Shown one piece after another: positions 32,862 through 41,299 of a stretch of 44,894 nt of DNA. The DNA is from Peptoniphilus_E sp964345555 (lineage in GTDB: Bacteria; Bacillota; Clostridia; Tissierellales; Peptoniphilaceae). A program made the translations under genes and the position numbers. Below the pieces are notes generated by a model, which ran no database searches, was not told the origin of the DNA, and saw nothing but the letters and a program-made list of their open reading frames with translations. The DNA lies in contig CAYFRD010000010.1 in assembly GCA_964345555.1 (NCBI GenBank), forward strand, positions 1 to 44,894. The letters are read 5' to 3'. Positions within the stretch are counted from its first letter, which is position 1, and each line of letters starts with the position of its first letter.

Positions 32862-33086
32862 TAAATACAGCATTTCACTTTGTAAATCGATAAATGAGTA
32901 CTTCGATTTGTAAATTAAAAAACAATTTTTAATTTAATGATTGTTTTTTTAAATGAAATATGATAATCTAATGGTATCAAAAAGGTAACAGTTATGATAA
33001 AACTTTTGAGGACAATCAAAGCTGTTATTTAAAGAGTAAGTAACAAGTTTATTTATATATATTTGTGTGAAAAAATAAAACGATTT

Positions 33087-33150
33087 CACTATATTTAATA
33101 AGTGTGGAAAAATATATCACACTATATTGCAAAGTTAAATTAGATATAAT
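33087..33150 (+). promoter_or_regulatory. Candidate activator-dependent promoter of the transporter-hutH operon
   Basis: TATAAT at 33145-33150 has no recognisable -35 at the right distance. Instead, two exact CACTATATT direct repeats (33087-33095 and 33120-33128) lie 33 bases apart, three helical turns, with the second at the -35 position. SARP-type activators bind direct repeats overlapping the -35 region, so this is a plausible target. Confidence 0.4.
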
Positions 33151-33219
33151 TAATTTGACTGAACATCGGTAATTTCGAGCGTGAGCTTGATAATTATAAA
33201 TTATAAAGGAGGAATAATA

Positions 33220-34551
33220 ATGATATTATTAAATCCAGTAGTTATTTCAGTAATCGTAATGTGCGTGCTTTGTTTGATAAAATTCAACGTATTGCTATCA
33301 ATCTTAGTCGCAGCAGTAGTAGGGGGCGTGGCAGCCGGAATGCCTATTTACCAAGCTGGCGCAGAAAACAATATAATCGACGTGTTAATCTCCGGTATGG
33401 GAGGAAACTCGGCAACGGCACTTAGTTACATATTGCTTGGAGCATTTGCTTATGGACTTGCACAATCAGGTCTTGGAGCTATTCTTTCAAAGAAGTTGTC
33501 AAGAGTATTATCGGGTAAAAAGTTTGTAATGATCTTCGTAATAGCAATAATATCCTGTTTTTCACAAAACTTAGTACCTGTACATATCGCTTTTATTCCG
33601 ATTTTAATACCACCTCTTCTACCTTTGATGAACAAATTAAAAATTGACAGAAGAGCAATGGCGTGTGCACTTACTTTCGGTTTGAAAGCACCTTACGTAT
33701 CAATCCCTGTAGGATTCGGTTTGATATTCCATCAAATACTTGTAGACAATATAACTCAATTCGGAATGCCTGTAACAATAGCTGATACTACAGCGGTTAT
33801 GTGGATCGGTGGAGCTTCAATGCTGGCAGGTCTTGTGTTGGTAGTTTTGGTACTGTACGGAAGAGACAGAAATTATGAAGATCTTCCTGTTCCTGGACAA
33901 GATGAAGAATCTATGAACAAAGAAGTTTCAATGACTAAGGAAGCTTGGGGAGCATTGCTTGCCTGTGTAGTTACCGCAGTTGTATCAATAATTACAACAT
34001 CACTTCCTTATGCTGCACTTTCAGGACTTTTCACAATGGTTATCACAGGATGTATCAAGTGGAAAAATATCGACGAAGTTATGGCAGGCGGTATAGACAT
34101 GATGGGATTCATAGCTTTCGTAATGCTTGTAGCGGCAGGATACGGAACAGTGCTTAACTCAAGTGGAGCAGTTGAAGAACTTGTAACTACAGCAGCCGCA
34201 TATATGCAAGGTTCAAAAGCTGTTGCAGCCTTTGTAATGCTGTTAATAGGTCTTTTAATAACTATGGGTATCGGTACTTCTTTCGGAACAATCCCTGTAG
34301 TAGCAGCGATTTATGTACCTCTTTGTATAAAACTTGGATTCTCACCGGCTTCAACAATACTGTTAATCGGTGTTGCGGCAGCACTTGGCGATGCAGGGTC
34401 GCCGGCATCCGACTCAACACTTGGACCCACATCAGGACTTAATGCAGACGGTCAACATGATCACATTTGGGACACTTGCGTTCCTACATTTATAGCCTTT
34501 GATATTCCTTTAATAATAGGTGGAGTAATAGGCGCAACAATACTTGGCTAA
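33220..34551 (+). CDS. Na+/H+ antiporter family transporter (YuiF-like), probable histidine transporter
   Basis: This 443-residue membrane protein has about 11-12 hydrophobic segments. The N-terminus (NPVVISVIVMCVLCLIKFNV) fits the short antiporter N-terminal domain found in YuiF-like members of the NhaC superfamily. GTSFGTIPVVAAIYVPLC and LGDAGSPASDSTLGPTSGLN near the C-terminus are typical ion-transporter loops. The real start is the ATG behind AAAGGAGG at 33220; an in-frame GTG at 33181 lacks a site. The directly following hutH suggests histidine uptake or histidine/urocanate exchange (inference). Confidence 0.75.
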   Translation: MILLNPVVISVIVMCVLCLIKFNVLLSILVAAVVGGVAAGMPIYQAGAENNIIDVLISGMGGNSATALSYILLGAFAYGLAQSGLGAILSKKLSRVLSGKKFVMIFVIAIISCFSQNLVPVHIAFIPILIPPLLPLMNKLKIDRRAMACALTFGLKAPYVSIPVGFGLIFHQILVDNITQFGMPVTIADTTAVMWIGGASMLAGLVLVVLVLYGRDRNYEDLPVPGQDEESMNKEVSMTKEAWGALLACVVTAVVSIITTSLPYAALSGLFTMVITGCIKWKNIDEVMAGGIDMMGFIAFVMLVAAGYGTVLNSSGAVEELVTTAAAYMQGSKAVAAFVMLLIGLLITMGIGTSFGTIPVVAAIYVPLCIKLGFSPASTILLIGVAAALGDAGSPASDSTLGPTSGLNADGQHDHIWDTCVPTFIAFDIPLIIGGVIGATILG

Positions 34552-34563
34552 TCACTTTGTTTA

Positions 34564-34607
34564 AAATTGTTTCTTGCTTGAGCAAAAGTTCATGCGAGAA
34601 ACAATTT
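34564..34607 (+). promoter_or_regulatory. Stem-loop between transporter and hutH
   Basis: AAATTGTTTCT (34564-34574) pairs perfectly with AGAAACAATTT (34597-34607) around a 22-base loop that can fold further. The U-run behind it is poor, so partial termination or mRNA stabilisation is more likely than full termination. Confidence 0.6.
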
Positions 34608-34649
34608 ATTTAATAGAAATTTAAATCTTATTTAATTTGGGAGGAAGTA

Positions 34650-36188
34650 ATGGAAAAAATCATTATTAACGGCGAAAATTTGACAATCGAAGATGTTGTC
34701 GCAGTTGCCAGATTTCATGCTCCGGTGGAAATAGATGCCGAAGCTATTGAAAGAGTAAAAGAATCAAGAGCTATCGTAGAAGAAATAGTAGAACAAGAAA
34801 GAGTAGTTTACGGAATAACTACAGGATTCGGCTCTTTATCGGAAGTTAGCATATCCAAAGAAGATACAGCTCAACTTCAAGAAAACCTAATAAGAACACA
34901 CTCAAGCGGATTCGGAAATCCCCTTTCTGAAGAAGAAGTAAGGGCCGTAATGCTAATAAGAATAAATTCTCTTGTAAAGGGACAATCAGGAATAAGACTT
35001 GAAACAGTTCAAACAATTCTTGACATGCTTAACAAGGGTGTTGTTCCTCATATTCCTGAAAAGGGATCGGTTGGAGCAAGTGGAGACTTGGCACCTTTAT
35101 CACACATGGTTCTTCCCATGCTGGGACTTGGTCGTGCTTACTACGAAGGAAAACTCATGAGCGGTAAAGAAGCCATGGAAAAAGCAGGCGTTGCACCTAT
35201 AAGACTGGCTGCAAAGGAAGGACTTGCACTTATCAACGGTACAACAGTTCTTACAGCTATAGGTACACTTGCAACCTATGACGCAATGAATTTATTAAAA
35301 CTTGCCGATGTAGCAGGAGCACTTTCTCTTGAAGCGCATAGAGGAATTATAGACGCATTCCAAGAAAAACTTCATGTAATTCGTCCTCACAAAGGATGCC
35401 TTACAACCGCTAAAAACATCAGAGCGCTTACAGAAGGTTCAACATATATCACTCACCAAGGAGAAATCAGAGTACAAGACGCTTATACTCTTAGATGCAT
35501 GCCTCAAGTTCACGGAGCAAACAAAGACAGCATTGATTATGTAGCTGAAAAAGTTGCCATAGAAATCAACGCTGCAACTGACAACCCAATAGTTTCACCT
35601 GACGGAACAGTAATTTCAGGCGGTAACTTCCACGGCGAACCCATGGCACAACCCTTTGACTTCTTGGGGATAGCAGCGGCTGAAATCGGAAATATCTCCG
35701 AAAGAAGAGTTGAAAGACTTGTAAACCATCAACTTTCAGATTTCCCTTCATTCCTTGTAAAACATCCGGGATTGAACTCAGGATTTATGATCACTCAATA
35801 CGCTGCGGCAGCACTTGTATCGGAAAACAAAGTTCTTGCACATCCGGCATCAGTTGATTCCATCACATCTTGTGAAAACCAAGAAGACTTCGTATCAATG
35901 GGAACAATAGCGGCAAGAAAAGCTAAAGACATAATTCACAACTCAAGAAGAGTAGTTGCAACTGAAATTATGGCAGCGATTCAAGCTATTGACTTCAGAA
36001 AAGAAATGGGCGACTATAAATTGGGAGCAGGAACACAAGCTGCTTATGACGAATTCAGATCAAAAGTAAACTTCATAGAAGAAGATAAACACATCGAAAT
36101 CTATGACGAACTTGAAAAAGCAACTGAAACACTAATCGACGGTTCATTACTGAAAGCTGTAGAAGCAAAAGTTCAATTGGAAATTTAA
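34650..36188 (+). CDS. hutH: Histidine ammonia-lyase
   Basis: This 512-residue enzyme deaminates L-histidine to trans-urocanate and ammonia. The autocatalytic MIO cofactor forms from Ala143-Ser144-Gly145 in GSVGASGDLAPLSHM. The catalytic Tyr lies in VYGITTGFGSLS. INAATDNPIV, GNFHGEPMAQPFDFL and the C-terminal QEDFVSMGT segment complete the family pattern. GGGAGG precedes the ATG. No hutU, hutI, hutG or formiminotransferase genes are nearby, so the operon covers only uptake and the first step. A strong terminator follows. Confidence 0.95.
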   Translation: MEKIIINGENLTIEDVVAVARFHAPVEIDAEAIERVKESRAIVEEIVEQERVVYGITTGFGSLSEVSISKEDTAQLQENLIRTHSSGFGNPLSEEEVRAVMLIRINSLVKGQSGIRLETVQTILDMLNKGVVPHIPEKGSVGASGDLAPLSHMVLPMLGLGRAYYEGKLMSGKEAMEKAGVAPIRLAAKEGLALINGTTVLTAIGTLATYDAMNLLKLADVAGALSLEAHRGIIDAFQEKLHVIRPHKGCLTTAKNIRALTEGSTYITHQGEIRVQDAYTLRCMPQVHGANKDSIDYVAEKVAIEINAATDNPIVSPDGTVISGGNFHGEPMAQPFDFLGIAAAEIGNISERRVERLVNHQLSDFPSFLVKHPGLNSGFMITQYAAAALVSENKVLAHPASVDSITSCENQEDFVSMGTIAARKAKDIIHNSRRVVATEIMAAIQAIDFRKEMGDYKLGAGTQAAYDEFRSKVNFIEEDKHIEIYDELEKATETLIDGSLLKAVEAKVQLEI

Positions 36189-36204
36189 TAGATTATAGAA
36201 GATG

Positions 36205-36236
36205 AGAGTCTAAGATATCTTAGACTCTTATTTTTA
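36205..36236 (+). terminator. Terminator of hutH
   Basis: The perfect stem AGAGTCTAAG / CTTAGACTCT with loop ATAT is followed by TATTTTTATT. Confidence 0.9.
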
Positions 36237-36357
36237 TTGGTATTTAATTACCGTAGGATGAGAGCCTTTATCAGCCTGATATTATGAATATCTACAGTAT
36301 AAAAATCAAATAGATTTATAAGTTACAGAAAAACATTTAAAAATTGTCCGCATAGTA

Positions 36358-36363
36358 TATAAT
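36358..36363 (+). promoter_or_regulatory. -10 box of the YitT-family gene
   Basis: TATAAT lies 19 bases before the ATG's upstream base, with a weak TTTAAA -35 candidate at 36336-36341 (16-base spacer). A GGTA-TTTAAT-TACC dyad at 36239-36252 lies further upstream. Confidence 0.35.
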
Positions 36364-36381
36364 CAATAGTGGAGGGATCAA

Positions 36382-37260
36382 ATGAAATTGAAGCTTAACT
36401 TAAATCTTGACAGGGATACTTTAATAAGGAAAACACTGGCGGTAGTCATGGGCAATTTTTTTTGCGCCTTGGCTCTTGTGTATTTTTTGAAACCAAATAA
36501 CATGATACCGTCGGGAGTTATGGGCATAAGCACACTTACGAGTCATGTCACTGGAATTTCCATATCTATTTTGATACTGCTGATAAACTTGCCGATGATG
36601 CTCTTGGGAATCAAGTATCTAAATAGAGAATTCATGGTCTTTTCAATAATGTCCGTATTTCTTGTGTCCTTTTACTTGGAATTTTTAAATAAATTAACTC
36701 CTGAAAACTTCGCCATGACACACAACATATTGTTGGGGGCAATCTTCGGAGGAGTTTTAAACGGAATAGGGATAGGAATAACATTGAGAAACGGTACATC
36801 AACAGGTGGATTGGATATTATAGGCACCTATATGAAAAAGAAGTACAATGTTAAAATCGGCAGCGTTCTCATGGCGATAAACTTCATCATCATAACCATA
36901 TCAGGGTTTATCTTCACCTTTGACGAAGCAATGTTTACTCTACTCTCATTATTTATAAGTTACCAAGTATCTGACAGAATCCAACTGGGGGTAGGAAGAC
37001 AAAAACAAATTCTGATAATCTCGCCTAAGTACGATGAAATCACAAGGGGAATATACGAAAAGATGAACAGAGGGGTCACTTACATAAACGGAGAAGGCGC
37101 ATATAATAGAAAAGACTTGGAAATAATATTTCTAATCTGCACATCAATGCAACTTGTTACACTGAAGGAAATAGTCAGAGAAGTGGATCCGGCAGCCTTT
37201 ATGGCTGTAAGTGAAACCACCGAAATTATGGGATCGGGTTTCAGAAAAATAGAACTTTAA
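36382..37260 (+). CDS. YitT family membrane protein (DUF161 plus DUF2179)
   Basis: This is a 292-residue protein. Residues 20-205 contain about five to six membrane segments with the family's LKPNNMIPSGVMGISTL and GIGITLRNGTSTGGLDIIGTY motifs. Residues 210-292 form the soluble DUF2179 domain (RQKQILIISPKYDEITRGIYEKMNRGVTYINGEGAYNRKDLEIIFLI). The function of the family is not established. GGAGGG precedes the ATG. It is monocistronic, followed by an intergenic region with a terminator and then rpoB. Confidence 0.88.
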   Translation: MKLKLNLNLDRDTLIRKTLAVVMGNFFCALALVYFLKPNNMIPSGVMGISTLTSHVTGISISILILLINLPMMLLGIKYLNREFMVFSIMSVFLVSFYLEFLNKLTPENFAMTHNILLGAIFGGVLNGIGIGITLRNGTSTGGLDIIGTYMKKKYNVKIGSVLMAINFIIITISGFIFTFDEAMFTLLSLFISYQVSDRIQLGVGRQKQILIISPKYDEITRGIYEKMNRGVTYINGEGAYNRKDLEIIFLICTSMQLVTLKEIVREVDPAAFMAVSETTEIMGSGFRKIEL

Positions 37261-37370
37261 TCTCCTTTATAAAATTAGAAAGCAATTATAAATTACGTTA
37301 TCATAAAAGACAAAGTTAATTTTGAAAATAAAGAAGTTTAAAAATTTTAAATAAACAATAAAGCTGCGAA

Positions 37371-37397
37371 ATTATTCGCAGTTTTTTAATAAAAAAC
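37371..37397 (+). terminator. Terminator upstream of rpoB
   Basis: AAGCTGCGAA / TTCGCAGTTT (one G-T pair) with loop ATTA is followed by six Ts. It lies about 110 bases after the YitT stop and isolates rpoB from upstream transcription. Confidence 0.9.
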
Positions 37398-37409
37398 ATT
37401 TGAGATTAT

Positions 37410-37437
37410 AGAAATATATGTTATAATAATTAATTGC
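37410..37437 (+). promoter_or_regulatory. Promoter of rpoBC
   Basis: TTGAGA (37410-37415), 16-base spacer, extended -10 TGtTATAAT (TATAAT at 37432-37437). It lies immediately behind a terminator, so rpoBC has its own transcription start, near 37444. Confidence 0.7.
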
Positions 37438-37467
37438 ATATAACAAAGTAAACTGGCGTAGTGTTCT

Positions 37468-37493
37468 CTAAATTAGGTATAATACCTATTTAG
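37468..37493 (+). promoter_or_regulatory. Dyad/hairpin in the rpoB leader
   Basis: TAGGTAT-A-ATACCTA (37474-37488) is extended by CTAAA/TTTAG with one bulged T. In RNA it makes an 11-bp hairpin directly before the GAGGGGTGA ribosome site. As DNA it is a palindrome containing TATAAT. It may act as a leader element or a repressor site. Confidence 0.5.
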
Positions 37494-37513
37494 AATATGA
37501 GGGGTGAATAAAA

Positions 37514-40500
37514 ATGGTGCATCCTGTAAAGTATGGAAAACGAGAAAGAATGAGTTTCTCTCGCATACCGGAGGTATTATCGCTACCAAATCTTATCGAA
37601 GTGCAGACTTCTTCTTTCAATTGGCTTTTGGAGAAGGGGTTACGAGAAGTATTTGAAGATGTATCTCCAATAGAGGATTATTCAGGAAATTTGATTTTAG
37701 AGTTTGTCGATTACTATATTTCAGACGAGATCAAGTACAGTGTCGACGAAGCGAAGGAAAGAGATACTAATTATTCGGCACCTTTGAAGGTAAAGGTGAG
37801 GCTGATCAACACCGAAACGGGAGAGGTTAAGGAACAGGAAGTTTTCATGGGAGATCTTCCCCTGATGACATCCACAGGAACCTTTGTGATCAACGGTGCT
37901 GAACGTGTAGTTGTTTCGCAGCTTGTTAGAAGTCCAGGGGCCTATTATAAGGAAGAAACTGACAAGACGGGAGATAAATTGTATTCTGCAACTTTGATTC
38001 CTAACAGAGGGGCTTGGCTGGAATTCGAAACTGATGCACAAGGTGTGGTGAACGTGAGAATTGACCGAACCAGGAAAATTCCCATCACGATTTTGCTTCG
38101 TGCCATAGGAGTTCAAAGCAATCAAGAGATTACTGAATTATTGGGAGAGAGTGAACATCTTTTAAAAACCTTTGAAAAAGATGCCACGACCAATAAAGAA
38201 GAAGCATTAATAGAAATCTATAAAAAACTAAGACCGGGGGAACCTCCTACACTGGATTCGGCAACTTCTCTTTTTGAAAACATGTTTTTTGACAATAGAA
38301 GGTATGATTTAGCTCATGTTGGAAGGTATAAGTTCAATAAAAAACTCGGCATTGCAGACAGAATTTCAAATCATTATGCATCGGAAGATGTAATCCATCC
38401 CCTGACAGGCGAAATTTTAGTAGCCGAGGGAGAGATGATAAATGAAGACATGGCTGCACAAATAGAGTCGGCAGGCGTAAATGAACTCTTTGTCACCATA
38501 AAGGCGACTAGAGAAGATGAAGATGACAGAACTATAAAGGTCGTTGGAAATAATTTTTCAAAAATAGACGAAGAAGAACTTGGATTCAGCCTAAGAGATT
38601 TGGGACTGAATGAAAAAGTCTACTTCCCCCTATTCAAGGAATTATATGAAGAATTTTCAGATGACACCGAAAAGTTCAAAGAAGAAATAAAGAAGAATAT
38701 CAATATTTTAAGTCCGAGACATATAATAGTGGACGATATTGTTTCAGCCATATCCTATGAGTTCGGATTATTTAACAGGGTGGGCTCTGTAGATGATATT
38801 GACCACCTTGGCAACAGAAGAATAAGATCCGTTGGAGAGCTTCTGCAAAACCAATTCAGAATCGGCGTATCCAGAATGGAAAGAGTTATTCGTGAAAGAA
38901 TGACCGTACAGGATGTAGACGCCACAACTCCTCAATCTCTTATAAATATCAGACCTGTGACAGCTGCTATAAAAGAGTTTTTCGGATCGTCACAATTGTC
39001 ACAATTTATGGATCAAAACAATCCTCTATCGGAATTAACTCACAAAAGAAGGTTATCTGCACTTGGACCCGGTGGGTTGAGTAGAGATAGAGCAGGATTT
39101 GAAGTGCGTGATGTCCATAACTCACATTACGGAAGAATGTGTCCTATAGAAACCCCTGAAGGACCGAACATAGGACTTATCACATCACTTACAACTTATG
39201 CCAGAATTAATGAATACGGATTTATCGAAACACCTTACAGAAAGGTGAAAATCGGCGAAGGTATTGTAACGGATGAAATAGATTACATCACAGCTGATGT
39301 GGAATATAAACAGGTAATTGCTCAATCCAATGAACCCCTTGATGAGAACGGAAAGTTCGTGAACAGCAGGGTAGTTGCGAGAGGTCATGAAGGAGTAGTT
39401 GATATTTACGATTCCAAGATCGTAACCTACATGGACGTATCACCTCAACAGATAGTTGCTGTAGGTACATCTATGATACCTTTCCTTGAAAATGACGACG
39501 CCAACAGAGCGCTGATGGGTGCAAACATGCAACGTCAAGCTGTGCCTCTGCTTAAAACAGAAGCTCCCATCATAGGCACGGGAATTGAATACAGAGCTGC
39601 GAAAGACTCCGGAGTAGTGGTAGTTGCCACAGATGACGGAGAGATTTCCTATGTGACTTCCGACAGAATAGTCCTCAAAAAAGATAGCGGAAGCACGGAA
39701 ACATTTAAACTGCACAAATTCGTAGGAGGAAACCAAAGCACCACCATCAACCAAAGACCCATAGTTGTTCAGGGACAAAGGGTCAAGAAGGGGGAAGTAA
39801 TCGCTGACGGACCTTCAACGGATCTTGGAGAGATGGCACTGGGCAAGAATATACTCATAGCTTTCATGAACTGGGAAGGCTACAATTATGAAGATGCCAT
39901 ACTTGTAAATCAGGAACTGGTGATAAACGACACACTTACATCTCTGCACATAGAAGAATATGAATGCGAAGCCAGAGATACAAAATTAGGTGCCGAAGAA
40001 ATTACCAGAGATATCCCCAACGTGGGAGATGACATGCTCAAGGATCTTGATGAAAGAGGAATCATAAGAATCGGAGCGGAAGTAAAACCAAGAAGCATTT
40101 TAGTTGGTAAAGTTACTCCTAAGGGTGAAACGGAACTATCTGCTGAAGAAAGACTTCTAAGAGCTATCTTTGGAGAAAAGGCACGTGAAGTCAGAGATGC
40201 GTCATTGACACTTCCACATGGAGAATCCGGAATCGTAGTAGATGTAAAGATCTTTACCAGAGCTGCAGGGGATGAACTTCAACCCGGAGTCAACGAAATG
40301 GTAAGAGTTTTTGTAGCCACTAAGAGAAAGATCCAAGTGGGAGATAAAATGTGCGGTCGTCACGGGAACAAGGGTGTAATTTCCAGGATACTTCCTGCAG
40401 AAGACATGCCATATATGCCCGACGGANNNNNNNNNNCATACAAATAGTTCTTAACCCCTTGGGCGTACCTTCTCGTATGAACTTGGGACAGGTACTTGAA

Positions 40501-41271
40501 GTACACTTGGGATTGGCTGCTAAACAACTTGGCTGGCACGTTGCTACACCGGTATTTGACGGGGCCAACGAACATGACATTATAGATTCATTAAAACTTG
40601 CAGGATATCCCGAAGACGGAAAAATTCAATTAAGAGACGGAAGAACGGGAGAGGAATTTGACCACCCCGTCACCGTGGGTTATATGTACATGTTAAAACT
40701 TCACCACTTAGTTGATGAAAAGATCCACGCAAGATCAATAGGACCCTACTCTCTTGTAACACAACAACCCTTGGGCGGCAAGGCTCAATTTGGAGGACAA
40801 AGATTCGGAGAAATGGAAGTTTGGGCTCTTGAAGCCTATGGAGCGTCCTATACACTGCAAGAGATGTTGACTGTAAAGAGTGATGACATTGTGGGTAGAG
40901 TAAAGACCTATGAAGCCATCATAAAGGGAGAGGAAATTCCACAACCGGGGGTTCCGGAATCCTTTAAAGTCTTGATCAAAGAACTGGAATCTTTGGCTTT
41001 GGAAATCAAGGTGCTGGATGAATTCGGCAATGAAATAGACCTTGAACAGGACGACGAAGATTTGGATAGAATAGATAACTTAATCGATGAAAAAAGCGAA
41101 GCAAGAGAGTTAACCGAATATTCAAATGACGACAGTTCCATGGCGACATCTGCAATTCGAAAGATATCAAATGATGATGATTATGAATCTGAAGACGAAT
41201 ATACAGATGACAGCGACGATTATGAAGATAGTTTCGACGACGGTTTTTCGATAGAAGAACCGGAAGATTAA
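37514..41271 (+). CDS. rpoB: RNA polymerase beta subunit (split by an assembly gap)
   Basis: This is the catalytic-core beta subunit of RNA polymerase. About 971 codons precede a 10-N gap at 40427-40436 and 275 follow it. The expected missing residues, TPVD between MPDG and IVLNPLGVPSRMN, would give about 1250 residues. The shift in frame across the Ns is therefore an artefact of gap size. The rifampicin-pocket segment FFGSSQLSQFMDQNNPLSE (near residue 487) and THKRRLSALGPGG match the usual sensitive form. HGNKGVISRILP contains the catalytic-region lysine. The C-terminal 37 residues are strikingly acidic (about half Asp/Glu). The start is supported by GAGGGGTGA. Confidence 0.95.
40427..40436. 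other. Assembly gap of ten Ns inside rpoB
   Basis: Ten undetermined bases interrupt a highly conserved part of rpoB. The seven bases after the gap (CATACAA) do not encode the expected Val-Asp before Ile-Val-Leu-Asn, so they may be contig-end errors. Confidence 0.98.
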
Positions 41272-41299
41272 TGTATCTATAGAAAGGAGAGAGTGCTCC

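Larger units (their letters stand above)
32756..33219. other. Divergent control region between the SARP-like regulator and the transporter-hutH genes
   Basis: No gene is visible in these 464 bases. The region contains the regulator's promoter, three copies of TTGTAAA (32793, 32880, 32908), inverted repeats AAATCGA/TCGATTT (32884-32909) and AAAAAACAAT/ATTGTTTTTT (32917-32949), and the dyad AGTGTG/CACACT (33101-33123). A direct repeat CACTATATT occurs at 33087 and 33120. A TATAAT for the transporter lies at 33145-33150. Confidence 0.6.

Noticed and set aside
40351..41271. A separate gene overlapping the end of rpoB
   Set aside because: It is the 3' part of rpoB in its true frame; the apparent second gene is created by the wrong number of Ns at 40427-40436.
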